The notes under the pieces were generated by a model. The model did no database searches, was not told where the DNA came from, and saw only the letters and a program-made list of their open reading frames with translations. A DNA stretch of 13,801 nt from Gemmatimonadota bacterium (GTDB lineage Bacteria; Gemmatimonadota; Gemmatimonadetes; Longimicrobiales; Gaopeijiaceae). Below are positions 1 through 7,039 of this stretch, in pieces. A program made the translations under genes and the position numbers. The first letter of the stretch is position 1. Each line of letters starts with the position of its first letter. The DNA lies in NCBI GenBank assembly GCA_024638395.1, contig JAHEKK010000032.1, positions 1 to 13,801 on the forward strand, in the 5' to 3' direction.

Positions 1-1
1 A

Positions 2-805
2 ACTCCGGAAGGGACGGTGGATCTCAGGGAAGCGGAGGCGCTTTTGGACGGTGCCAAGGTCCTGGTCGTCAACGCCGCGTCCAACGTTCTCGGCACGGCC
101 CTTCCCGTGGCTGAACTGGCCGCTCTGGCAACGTCGGCGGGAGCCCTCGTCGTGGCGGACGGCGCGCAGTCGGCGGGGCACCTCGAGCTGGACCTTCCCG
201 AAGCCGGTGTCGACGTCATCGCATTCACCGGACACAAGGGGCTCCTGGGTCCACAGGGCACCGGTGGGCTCTGGGTGCGAGAGGGGGTGGAGGTGAACCC
301 TCTCATATGTGGCGGCACAGGAGGGGACTCCAGGCGCCGGGAAATGCCCCCGACAATGCCCGATCACCTGGAGGCGGGAACGGGAAACGCGCCGGGCATC
401 GCTGGGCTGCTGGCCGGGTGCGAGTTCGTGATGGAGCGCGGGGTAGCGGCGATCCACGGCCACGAAATGAGGTTGAAGAAGAGACTCCGCGACGGTCTGG
501 AGGCCATGCCGCACGTCCGGGTCCTATCCCCGCCGGGCCCCGACGGAGTCGCGGTGGTTACCGTGGCCAGCAGCGCCCTGGACGCCGCGGGATTGGCCGA
601 CCGTCTGGACCGGGAGCATGGAGTACTGACGAGGGCCGGCCTCCATTGCGCCCCCGAGGTACACCGGATTCTGGGCACCGAGGAGACGGGGGCCGTGCGC
701 TTCTCCCTGGGTTGGGCCTCTACGGACGAGGACGTGGACGCCGCCCTTGCAGGTGTCGATGCCGTCCTCTCGGGCCCCCGGGTGGCGGTGACCCGCGAGA
801 TCTGA
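2..805 (+). CDS. Cysteine desulfurase-like class V aminotransferase (5' partial)
   Basis: This is the C-terminal part of a pyridoxal-phosphate enzyme of the class V aminotransferase/NifS-SufS fold. The reading frame is open to the left window edge, so the N-terminus is missing; the GTG at 17 is internal. Counting from that GTG, the PLP aspartate and following glutamine lie in ADGAQSAGH (about residues 47-55). The Schiff-base lysine is K74 in TGHKGLLGPQGTGG. The segment RAGLHCAP supplies the likely catalytic cysteine, and the C-terminal end reads GAVRFSLGWASTDEDVD. The family removes sulfur (or selenium) from cysteine-type substrates to give alanine and an enzyme-bound persulfide. The RAGLHCAP form resembles the 'cysteine desulfurase family' (TIGR01977-like) more than housekeeping IscS. 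No SUF or ISC partner genes follow; thpR starts 13 bases downstream. The exact substrate cannot be told from sequence. Confidence 0.88.
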   Translation, partial: TPEGTVDLREAEALLDGAKVLVVNAASNVLGTALPVAELAALATSAGALVVADGAQSAGHLELDLPEAGVDVIAFTGHKGLLGPQGTGGLWVREGVEVNPLICGGTGGDSRRREMPPTMPDHLEAGTGNAPGIAGLLAGCEFVMERGVAAIHGHEMRLKKRLRDGLEAMPHVRVLSPPGPDGVAVVTVASSALDAAGLADRLDREHGVLTRAGLHCAPEVHRILGTEETGAVRFSLGWASTDEDVDAALAGVDAVLSGPRVAVTREI

Positions 806-818
806 GAAGCGTTTCGAG

Positions 819-1391
819 GTGGGGCGGCTCAGGCTCTTCTTCGCGGTTTGGGTCCCACCGGATTGCGGGGATGTCATCTGGCGTGAGCTGGCGCCCTTAC
901 GTCGCAGGGCGCCCGGGGTCCGGTGGACGCGGCCCGATTCATACCACGTGACCCTGCGCTTCCTCGGCGACGTGGAGCCGGAGCGGGTCGCCCCGTTGTC
1001 GGCACTCCTCGATGAGGCGGCCCGCGTGCCGCGAGTCCCGATTCGCCTCCATGGTCTCGGTGCCTTCCCCTCGAAGGGACCTCCCTCCGTGATCTGGATC
1101 GGCGCGGAGAGCCCGACCTTGGCCAGCTTGCACCTCCGGCTTGAGGAAGGCCTCGATCCCCTCGGATTCCAGGCCGAGAAGCGTGCGTTCCACCCGCACC
1201 TCACGGTGGGCAGACTGCGGGCGCGAAAGGGGGCGGTCTCCATCCGCGCTGCCGAGACCGCCCCCAGTGCCCGGGCCTTTGTGGTGGACCGTCTCCATCT
1301 TGTGTCCAGTGACCTACGGCCGAGCGGTCCGCGCTATACTTTCTTGCATACGGCCGGGATGTCCGGTGGACCCGGCGATGGCTTGGGGTAG
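819..1391 (+). CDS. thpR: RNA 2',3'-cyclic phosphodiesterase (2H family)
   Basis: This 190-residue protein belongs to the 2H phosphoesterase/LigT family. Enzymes of this family hydrolyse RNA 2',3'-cyclic phosphates to 2'-phosphates and can join 2'-5' tRNA halves in vitro. Both catalytic HxTx motifs are present: H43-V-T45-L in YHVTLRFLGDV and H127-L-T129-V in FHPHLTVGRLR. The N-terminal strand LRLFFAVWVP is typical of ThpR, and the length is normal for the family. The start is GTG at 819, chosen because the conserved strand begins only three residues in; the ribosome binding site is weak. It lies 13 bases after the PLP enzyme gene and 6 bases before the next gene, so the three are probably co-transcribed. 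The last 15 or so residues (SGGPGDGLG) look like an unstructured tail. Confidence 0.9.
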   Translation: MGRLRLFFAVWVPPDCGDVIWRELAPLRRRAPGVRWTRPDSYHVTLRFLGDVEPERVAPLSALLDEAARVPRVPIRLHGLGAFPSKGPPSVIWIGAESPTLASLHLRLEEGLDPLGFQAEKRAFHPHLTVGRLRARKGAVSIRAAETAPSARAFVVDRLHLVSSDLRPSGPRYTFLHTAGMSGGPGDGLG

Positions 1392-1397
1392 GCGACC

Positions 1398-2048
1398 ATG
1401 ATCCAGACTATCAAGAAGACCTTCGTACGGGTTGGCCTGGTGATCTCGGCGGTCATCATCGCCTACGTGGGGTGGCGATGGGGGTCCGCGGTTTTCCCCC
1501 GGGCCGAAGAGATGCTGGGCATCGACCGTCCCGAAGAGACGGCGCCCGAGGCCACGCCCGAGATCGCGGCTCGGGCGCAGGAGCGTATCGAGTCGTTCCT
1601 CCAGGGTGGAGAGCCCGAACTCCGACTCGAGGGCGTCGAGGTCTCCTCCGTCCTCCGGCATATGATCCCAGGCATGGTTCCGGGGGGCGTCCGAGAGCCC
1701 ATCGTCCTGTTCCGCGACGACCGCGTGGAGTTTCATGCCCAGGTGGTCCGTGCGCGGATCCCCGATCTTTCAGACCTGAAGCTGGCTCTGGGCATTCTCC
1801 CGGACACCTTCGCCGTCGAGGTCGGGGGCACCCTCATGCCTTTCGGTGAATCCGGAGCCGTCTTCATGATCTCCCGCGTGCAGGCCGAAGGTGTGCCCCT
1901 ACCGAGGCGGGTTTTCCGCGCCGTGTTGGCGGGCATGGTTCCCGAGGAGCGCCGGGGCCTCCCCGTCGAGGCCGTCCCCGTGCCCATGCCCGAGGGATTC
2001 CAGGGCGCATACGTCCAGGACGGCGCGCTGATGTTGATTCGCCGCTGA
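1398..2048 (+). CDS. Membrane-anchored protein of unknown function
   Basis: I do not recognise this 216-residue protein. It begins with a positively charged stretch (K6, K7, R11) and one hydrophobic segment at about residues 12-29, so it is probably anchored by its N-terminus with the rest outside the cytoplasm. Residues 43-70 are an acidic, Pro/Ala-rich linker. A folded domain of roughly 145 residues follows, with alternating hydrophobic strands (for example LRLEGVEVSSVLRHM, EPIVLFRDDRVEFHAQVV, TFAVEVGGTLMPF). The order 'element that ends in a leucine-rich helix, then paired beta strands with an RDDRVEFHA turn' loosely recalls single-pass lipid-binding (DUF2140/DUF2993-like) proteins, but that is a guess. 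ATG at 1398 follows a GGGGTAGG stretch and lies 6 bases after thpR, so it is likely in that transcript. Confidence 0.8.
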   Translation: MIQTIKKTFVRVGLVISAVIIAYVGWRWGSAVFPRAEEMLGIDRPEETAPEATPEIAARAQERIESFLQGGEPELRLEGVEVSSVLRHMIPGMVPGGVREPIVLFRDDRVEFHAQVVRARIPDLSDLKLALGILPDTFAVEVGGTLMPFGESGAVFMISRVQAEGVPLPRRVFRAVLAGMVPEERRGLPVEAVPVPMPEGFQGAYVQDGALMLIRR

Positions 2049-2052
2049 CCAC

Positions 2053-2077
2053 GACCTCCAACCGCGCAGACCTCCAA
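2053..2077 (+). repeat. 9-base direct repeat before the response regulator
   Basis: The sequence GACCTCCAA occurs at 2053-2061 and again at 2069-2077, exactly 16 bases apart, in the 52-base gap upstream of the response regulator start codon. It could be a protein binding site or chance; there is no recognised match to a known operator. Confidence 0.3.
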
Positions 2078-2100
2078 GCCACCGAGGCAATACGGACTCC

Positions 2101-3459
2101 ATGGCCACGATCCTGATCATCGACGACGAAGAGTCCATCCGCGACGCCCTTCGCCAGGTCTTCGACTACGAGGGCCACGAGGTTCATCTCTCCTCGGATG
2201 GCCCCAGCGGCCTGATCGATTATCCCGATGTCGAGCCCGACGTCATCTTCCTCGACGTGAAGATGCCCGGTATGGACGGGTTGGAGGTTCTGGAGCGGAT
2301 CCGGGCGGAGGATCCGGACGCTCTGGTGGTGATGATTTCAGGGCACGGAACCATCGATACGGCGGTCGAGGCGACACGCAAAGGGGCCTTCGACTTCCTC
2401 GAGAAGCCCCTCGATACCGATCGCTTGCTGGTCACACTGAGGAACGCCCTCCGGGTGCGAGGCCTCAGCGAGAGCGTGGAGCGGCTCAAGAGTGAAGTGG
2501 AGATCCACTACGAGATCGTGGGCAGCTCCTACGCCATCCGACAGGTACTGGAGCGGGTCGAGAAGACCGGCCCGGCCGAGGCCCGGGTGCTGATTTCAGG
2601 CGAGAACGGAACGGGGAAGGAGCTCACCGCCAGGGCGCTTCACCGGCTGTCTCCGCGGAGCGAGGGTCCTTTCATCGAGGTGAACTGCGCCGCGATTCCC
2701 TCTGAGCTCATCGAATCCGAGCTCTTCGGCCACGTGAAGGGGTCCTTCACCGGTGCGGTCTCGGACCGCGCCGGGAAGTTCGAACAGGCCGACGGTGGCA
2801 CACTCTTTCTGGACGAGGTCGGGGATATGTCCCTCGCGGCCCAGGCCAAAGTCCTGCGGGCTCTCGAGGAAGGGAAGATCACACGGGTAGGTGGCTCGGG
2901 GTCCCGGACCGTGGATGTGAGAGTGATCGCGGCAACGAACAAGAACCTGGCCGAGGCCATCGAGGCGGGTGACTTCCGCGAGGATCTCTTCTACCGCCTC
3001 AACGTGGTGCCCATCACGATGCCCCCCCTCCGGGAGCGCCGCGAGGACATTCCGATGCTCATCACCCACTTTCTGGCGCGCCTTGCCAGGACCGAGCGCG
3101 TGGCGCCCAAGGCCTTTTCCGCAGACGCCGTCGAGCGTCTCGGCGGTCTGGATTGGCCGGGGAACGTCAGAGAGTTGAGGAACACGGTGGAGCGGCTCCT
3201 GATCCTGAGCTCGGGCGCGGCGGTTGAGGCGAGGGACGTGGTGCAGCTGGTTTCCGGAGGTGGCGCTCAGGAGGGGCTCCCCGGCGGCCTTCTCGGCATC
3301 GAGACGTTCGGCGCGTTCAAGGACGCGGCGGAACGGGCGTTCATTCTCGCAAAGCTCCGGGAAAACGACTGGAACGTCTCGGAGGCGGCCCGGAGGATGG
3401 AGATGCCCAGGTCCAACCTGTACAAGAAGATCGAGAAGTACGGCCTTGAACGAGGCTGA
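2101..3459 (+). CDS. Sigma-54-dependent response regulator, NtrC/NtrX type
   Basis: This 452-residue activator has the three usual domains. The receiver domain (residues 1-120) has the acidic pair D8-D9, phospho-acceptor D52 in FLDVKMPGMDG, S80 and K102. The AAA+ domain (about 139-370) has Walker A at 167-174 (GENGTGKE), Walker B D238-E239 in TLFLDEVGD, and the arginine-rich FREDLFYRLNVVPI and PPLRERREDIP segments. A Fis-type helix-turn-helix lies at about 418-450 (NVSEAARRMEMPRSNLYKKI). Such proteins, once phosphorylated, hydrolyse ATP to open promoter complexes of sigma-54 RNA polymerase. The sigma-54 contact loop reads GSFTGA (214-219) instead of the commoner GAFTGA. No histidine kinase gene is adjacent, so its signal and targets are unknown. 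The 52-base spacer before it contains a 9-base direct repeat. Confidence 0.95.
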   Translation: MATILIIDDEESIRDALRQVFDYEGHEVHLSSDGPSGLIDYPDVEPDVIFLDVKMPGMDGLEVLERIRAEDPDALVVMISGHGTIDTAVEATRKGAFDFLEKPLDTDRLLVTLRNALRVRGLSESVERLKSEVEIHYEIVGSSYAIRQVLERVEKTGPAEARVLISGENGTGKELTARALHRLSPRSEGPFIEVNCAAIPSELIESELFGHVKGSFTGAVSDRAGKFEQADGGTLFLDEVGDMSLAAQAKVLRALEEGKITRVGGSGSRTVDVRVIAATNKNLAEAIEAGDFREDLFYRLNVVPITMPPLRERREDIPMLITHFLARLARTERVAPKAFSADAVERLGGLDWPGNVRELRNTVERLLILSSGAAVEARDVVQLVSGGGAQEGLPGGLLGIETFGAFKDAAERAFILAKLRENDWNVSEAARRMEMPRSNLYKKIEKYGLERG

Positions 3460-3484
3460 GGGGTTCGGCCGGTAGACCGGGCTC

Positions 3485-4276
3485 TTATCGGCTGCCGGCG
3501 GCGACCGTGCTCTCGTCCATCACCACCTGGGCCCCGTTGGGTAGCCGGTAGAGAGCAGACATGGTGCGGTAGTCCCGGGCAGAGAGGCGAGAGGCCGCGT
3601 TGGTCGGGTACATGAGGTCCGCTTCATGGTCGCTATGGGGAAGTCCCAGAGCGTGGCCCATTTCGTGGGCCGCCACGAGCTCGATGTCCTCAGGGGTCAT
3701 CTTGAATTGCCCGTTGTAGGGATTCCGGGTGGCGAGAGAGACCTCGACGGAGGTGAACGTCGCGCCGGCGGGACCGGACTCCCAACGGGTCCTGGTGGTC
3801 CCCAGCGCGACGCCGTCCAGTTGCCGGGTCCAACGGACCACGATATCGGCCTCCGCATCCGGCGAGGCAGCCCGATCGTCAATGGTCAGGGGGAAGGGGC
3901 GCCCTTGCCAGGCGTTGATTCCCCGTGTGGCCGCCCGGCGGAGAGCGGCGGCCGCCTGGGGCTCTTCGTGGTCCATGCCTTCGACCCGCACCCGGAGGGC
4001 GCGGCGTGACTCGGTCCAACGCTGCACCCGAAATCCGCGCGCCGAAGAGAGTTGAGCGCACAGGTATCCGGCATCCCGGCATGCCTCGTCGGCCGTCAGG
4101 CGAAGCGCTGGTGTTTCCACGAGGGATGATTCGCAGCCGCCCTCCGGGCACACCGCGACCGGGGGGCCAGGGTCGGGAGCGGCCACGGAAGCCAGGGCCA
4201 GCCCCACAGCACCGGCCAGGGCCAGCAGGAGAAGGGGTGACGTTCGGCCGGAGCGTCCGCGGGCGTCCATGGTCAT
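3485..4276 (-). CDS. Secreted matrixin-type zinc metalloprotease
   Basis: This minus-strand gene gives a 263-residue protein from ATG at 4276 (or 257... 261 residues from the second ATG at 4270). An upstream in-frame ATG at 4459 would give a non-conserved extension lying over the divergent spacer and is unlikely. Residues 14-33 are strongly hydrophobic and end in ASVAAPD, which looks like a signal peptide with an Ala-x-Ala site; there is no lipobox. The zinc site HEMGHALGLPH (204-214) has all three histidine ligands and the catalytic glutamate, and LMYP (221-224) is the Met-turn, so it belongs with matrixin-like peptidases (family M10). The segment around ADIVVRW fits the matrixin core. No cysteine-switch motif (PRCGxPD) is seen. 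Four cysteines near the mature N-terminus (43, 48, 66, 73) could form disulfides. It converges on the response regulator, 25 bases apart. The substrate is unknown. Confidence 0.87.
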   Translation of the reverse strand: MTMDARGRSGRTSPLLLLALAGAVGLALASVAAPDPGPPVAVCPEGGCESSLVETPALRLTADEACRDAGYLCAQLSSARGFRVQRWTESRRALRVRVEGMDHEEPQAAAALRRAATRGINAWQGRPFPLTIDDRAASPDAEADIVVRWTRQLDGVALGTTRTRWESGPAGATFTSVEVSLATRNPYNGQFKMTPEDIELVAAHEMGHALGLPHSDHEADLMYPTNAASRLSARDYRTMSALYRLPNGAQVVMDESTVAAGSR

Positions 4277-4457
4277 CCGAGTCCGGAAGGCGAAGGGAGT
4301 CGCGGCGGCGGACCTCCCTTCAACGAGTATCGTCGGACGGCGAGGCCGCCTTGACGGAGTACGGATGCTCCCGTGGCGTGGAAATCGGCGTATCCCGGAG
4401 GTAGCTTCCGTCCCCGTCCCCACCCAGCCCGCCCAAACCGGGAAACCAGCGGAGTCC
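4277..4457. other. Divergent spacer between protease and aldehyde dehydrogenase
   Basis: This 181-base gap lies between two genes read outward, so both promoters should be here. A TTGACG is present at 4351-4356 on the plus strand, but no acceptable -10 sequence lies 16-18 bases after it. No strong inverted repeat or operator was noticed. Confidence 0.5.
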
Positions 4458-5948
4458 ATGTCCCAGCGCTTTCAGAACTTCATCGCCGGTCAGTGGGTCG
4501 ATGCCGCCGACGGCCGGACCTTCGAGAATCGCAACCCCGCTCGCCCCGATGACCTGATCGGGCTCTTCCCCCGTTCGGGAGGGCTCGACGTCGACCGGGC
4601 GGTGGCCTCGGCCAAGCGTGGATTCGAGCTATGGAGATCCACCCCGGCGCCCGAGCGCGGCATGGTCTTGAAGCGAGCCGGGGATCTTCTGACGGCCCGC
4701 AAAGAGGAGGTCGCCCGGGCGGCGACGCGGGAGATGGGGAAGGTGCTCCTGGAGACGCGGGGGGACGTCCAGGAGGGCATCGACACCGCGTACTACGCGG
4801 CGACCGAGGGCCGGCGCCTGTTCGGCCACACGGTCCCTTCCGAGCTTCGGGACAAATGGGCGATGACCTACCGGCGACCCATCGGGGTCTGCGGCATGAT
4901 CACACCCTTCAACTTCCCGATGGCCATCCCGACCTGGAAGATCTTCCCCGCGCTGGTCTGTGGGAACTCCGTGGTCTTCAAGCCGGGCGAGGACGTCCCC
5001 CACACCGCCGCGTTGTTCGTCGAGATCCTCCTGGAGGCCGGCCTGCCCCCCGACGTCATCAACCTCGTCCACGGCTACGGTGAGGAAGCCGGGAAGCCCC
5101 TCGTCGAGCATCCGGACGTTCCCGTCATCTCCTTCACCGGGAGTACGGAGACGGGCGCTCTGATCGGCGCCACATGTGGCCGCATGCACAAGCGCCTTTC
5201 CCTCGAGATGGGAGGCAAGAACGCCCAGATCGTGTTCCCCGACGCGTCCATGGAACTGGCGTTGGAGGGAGTCTTGTGGGGGGCCTTCGGTACTACGGGT
5301 CAGCGCTGTACGGCTACCTCGCGCCTACTTCTCCACCGTGACATCGCCGACGAGTTCCTTACCGAGCTGGTCGGCCGCGCCCGAGGGCTACGGCTGGGAG
5401 ACGGGCTCTCCGACGATACCGACGTCGGCCCCCTCATCAACGAAGCGGCCGTCGAAAAGACGTTGTCGTACGCGGCCCTGGGGGCCGAAACGGGCGATGT
5501 CTTGACGGGAGGCGCTCCGGTCACCGCCGCCGAGATGAGTGGGGGGTACTACTTCGAGCCCACCATCGTCGCGGGAGTGGCGCCGGGGTCGCGCTTGGCG
5601 GTGGAGGAGATCTTCGGGCCCCTGTTGTCGGTCATCACCTTCGCGAGCGCCGATGAGGCCTTCGCCATCAACAACGAGGTCCAGTACGGGCTTTCCAGCT
5701 CGGTGTACACGACCGACGTCAGGACCTCGTTTCGGGCTCTGGCGGAGCTCGACAACGGAATCACCTATATCAACGCGCCCACCATAGGCGCCGAAGCCCA
5801 TCTGCCCTTCGGCGGCGTGAAGATGACGGGGAACGGACATCGGGAGGGCGGGTGGGAGGTGTACGACTTCTACTCGGAGACCAAAGTGTGCTACGTCGAC
5901 TACTCGGGGCGACTCCAGAGGGCTCAGATCGACAACTACGACGACTGA
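4458..5948 (+). CDS. NAD(P)-dependent aldehyde dehydrogenase
   Basis: This 496-residue protein of the aldehyde dehydrogenase superfamily oxidises an aldehyde to a carboxylate with NAD(P)+. The nucleophile is C284 in GTTGQRCTATSR, the general base E250 in LEMGGKN, the oxyanion asparagine N152 in TPFNFP, and the nucleotide-binding lysine K175 in FKPGED. The acidic E178 after it suggests NAD+ preference. FTGSTETG (226-233) closes the cofactor fold. The C-terminal part NAPTIGAEAHLPFGGVKMTGNGHREGG resembles enzymes acting on semialdehydes of amino or sugar acids in thermophiles and archaea, but the substrate cannot be assigned. ATG at 4458 was chosen because it begins the conserved MSQRFQNFIAGQW region and has GGAG just upstream; a longer frame from 4269 overlaps the protease start. 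It stands alone as a transcription unit. Confidence 0.93.
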   Translation: MSQRFQNFIAGQWVDAADGRTFENRNPARPDDLIGLFPRSGGLDVDRAVASAKRGFELWRSTPAPERGMVLKRAGDLLTARKEEVARAATREMGKVLLETRGDVQEGIDTAYYAATEGRRLFGHTVPSELRDKWAMTYRRPIGVCGMITPFNFPMAIPTWKIFPALVCGNSVVFKPGEDVPHTAALFVEILLEAGLPPDVINLVHGYGEEAGKPLVEHPDVPVISFTGSTETGALIGATCGRMHKRLSLEMGGKNAQIVFPDASMELALEGVLWGAFGTTGQRCTATSRLLLHRDIADEFLTELVGRARGLRLGDGLSDDTDVGPLINEAAVEKTLSYAALGAETGDVLTGGAPVTAAEMSGGYYFEPTIVAGVAPGSRLAVEEIFGPLLSVITFASADEAFAINNEVQYGLSSSVYTTDVRTSFRALAELDNGITYINAPTIGAEAHLPFGGVKMTGNGHREGGWEVYDFYSETKVCYVDYSGRLQRAQIDNYDD

Positions 5949-6250
5949 CGTTCGGAAGGCTCGGGGCTGACCACCGTCGGCCCGGTTCCGAGGCAGGTTC
6001 CGCTCCTTCGGAGAGCGGGCATGGATGCGCTCGGCGACGGAAGACCTGCCGACACGACCCCTATGGGGTATACGTCCGCACCAGGCCGTCGGCTCCAACT
6101 TTCCCCCTCTCCTGCCGATGCCTTGTAGAGAACGAGCGGCACCGGGCGAGACCCGTGCTTCGGGGTGGCGGTCACCGTCGTTCCGAGACCGGGATCCCGG
6201 TGACCAGTGGTGGAGCGGGGCACAGGCCCCAGGTCTCGGGAGATGGTCGG
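5949..6250 (+). other. 302-base non-coding stretch rich in inverted repeats before lepB
   Basis: No convincing gene is found here. Several stems can be drawn. TCGGAA/TTCCGA pairs 5952-5957 with 5986-5991. GGCAGGT/ACCTGCC (5992-5998 with 6044-6050) encloses a CUUCGG-capped hairpin at 6000-6018. ACCCC-TAT-GGGGT lies at 6057-6069. A hairpin of seven pairs with one bulge lies at 6139-6158. Two competing eight-pair stems lie at 6170-6239. The last one touches the lepB ribosome binding site. The stretch could be the aldehyde dehydrogenase 3' end plus a structured lepB leader or a small RNA; GC-rich DNA also makes chance stems likely. No U-tract terminator and no clear promoter are visible. Confidence 0.4.
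6170..6242 (+). promoter_or_regulatory. Mutually exclusive stems overlapping the lepB ribosome binding site
   Basis: GGTCACCG (6170-6177) is the exact inverse of CGGTGACC (6198-6205). CCGAGACC (6183-6190) is the exact inverse of GGTCTCGG (6232-6239) and would enclose a GGGGC-ACAG-GCCCC hairpin at 6217-6230. The two eight-pair stems interleave, so they cannot nest. The second stem takes up the first two bases of the likely Shine-Dalgarno GGGAG (6238-6242). This arrangement could switch lepB translation, but regulation is only inferred. Confidence 0.35.
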
Positions 6251-6949
6251 GTGCAGGAGCCAGGACGAGCCGGCGGGCCGGGAGGCCTGAGAGATCTAGG
6301 GATTCGACTGCTTCTCGGGTTTGTGGTTTCCGGCTCGTGCCTGCTGGGGGTGGAGGCGGTTCTCCTCGATGCCTTCCGGATCCCGACCCGGTCGATGGAG
6401 GGGACCCTCCTGGCCGGCGACTTCCTTCTCGTGAGCAAGGCCCGCTACCTCCGCGGCCGCGCCCTCAAGGGGTTGGGCCTCCCCGTCGATCTCACCCAGG
6501 ACAGGGGTGACGTAGTGGTCTTCCACCCACCCCACAGCCCCGCCAAATACTACGTAAAGCGGATCGTGGGACTTCCCGGGGACACGGTGGCGATGAGGCG
6601 CGGTCTCGTGACGATCAACGGTCAACCCCTCGATGAGCCCTATGCACATTCCAGCGGCCTTCCGGACGGTCATCACCGTTCCATGAACTGGCAGTTGGAC
6701 CACCGGACTGCCCAGGGACCGCGGCCTACCCGCGACAACTGGGGCCCCCTCGTCGTGCCGGAGGGCCATTACTTCGTGTTGGGGGACAATCGGGACAACA
6801 GCGAGGATTCCCGCTACTGGGGCTTCGTCGACGGGGCCCAGATCGTAGGGGAGCCCTGGCGGGTCTACTATTCCCAGGAACCGGTGGCGGAGGTGAATGC
6901 GCGCGTCGCCCAGGTGCGCTGGGACCGGATCGGCGAGCTGGTGGAGTAG
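6251..6949 (+). CDS. lepB: Signal peptidase I
   Basis: This 232-residue inner-membrane serine protease removes signal peptides from exported proteins. One N-terminal membrane segment lies at about residues 18-39. The catalytic serine is S48 in IPTRSMEGTLLAGD and the general base is K103 in YYVKRIVGLPGD. Box E is GDNRDNSEDSRYWG (178-191). A region of about 45 residues between G124 and N163 (HHRSMNWQLDHRT and neighbours) is the usual variable insert. GTG at 6251 was chosen because GGGAG lies eight bases before it and the basic N-terminus then leads straight into the membrane segment; the frame is open much further upstream but that extension is arginine- and glycine-rich with no family resemblance. 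It is followed after 90 bases by the primary sigma factor gene. A secreted protease nearby (3485-4276) would be one of its substrates. Confidence 0.92.
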   Translation: MQEPGRAGGPGGLRDLGIRLLLGFVVSGSCLLGVEAVLLDAFRIPTRSMEGTLLAGDFLLVSKARYLRGRALKGLGLPVDLTQDRGDVVVFHPPHSPAKYYVKRIVGLPGDTVAMRRGLVTINGQPLDEPYAHSSGLPDGHHRSMNWQLDHRTAQGPRPTRDNWGPLVVPEGHYFVLGDNRDNSEDSRYWGFVDGAQIVGEPWRVYYSQEPVAEVNARVAQVRWDRIGELVE

Positions 6950-7039
6950 TCGGCCTTCCCCTCGGGAATGGGCGCGGCGACATTTCCAGGGTCCCCCCAT
7001 AGCGCCAGAGACCCCGCCCAACCGGAGAAGCCCGGCCAA

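Noticed and set aside
3469..3480. CCGG-TAGA-CCGG hairpin between the converging response regulator and protease genes
   Set aside because: Only four pairs and no T-run on either strand; too weak to call a bidirectional terminator.
4351..4356. TTGACG as a -35 box for the aldehyde dehydrogenase gene
   Set aside because: No -10-like hexamer occurs 16-18 bases downstream.
4269..4457. Longer aldehyde dehydrogenase start at 4269
   Set aside because: The extra 63 residues are low-complexity, overlap the protease start on the other strand, and the conserved N-terminus begins at 4458 behind a GGAG.
4277..4459. Longer metalloprotease start at 4459
   Set aside because: It would place 61 arginine-rich residues before the signal peptide and run across the divergent promoter spacer.
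6189..6200. 12-base palindrome CCGGGATCCCGG
   Set aside because: It has no loop and competes with both better stems around it; probably a by-product of the GC-rich repeats.
5936..6223. A 95-codon minus-strand frame in the aldehyde dehydrogenase-lepB gap
   Set aside because: The protein has no recognisable motif, no good ribosome binding site was seen, and the stretch is better described by its inverted repeats.
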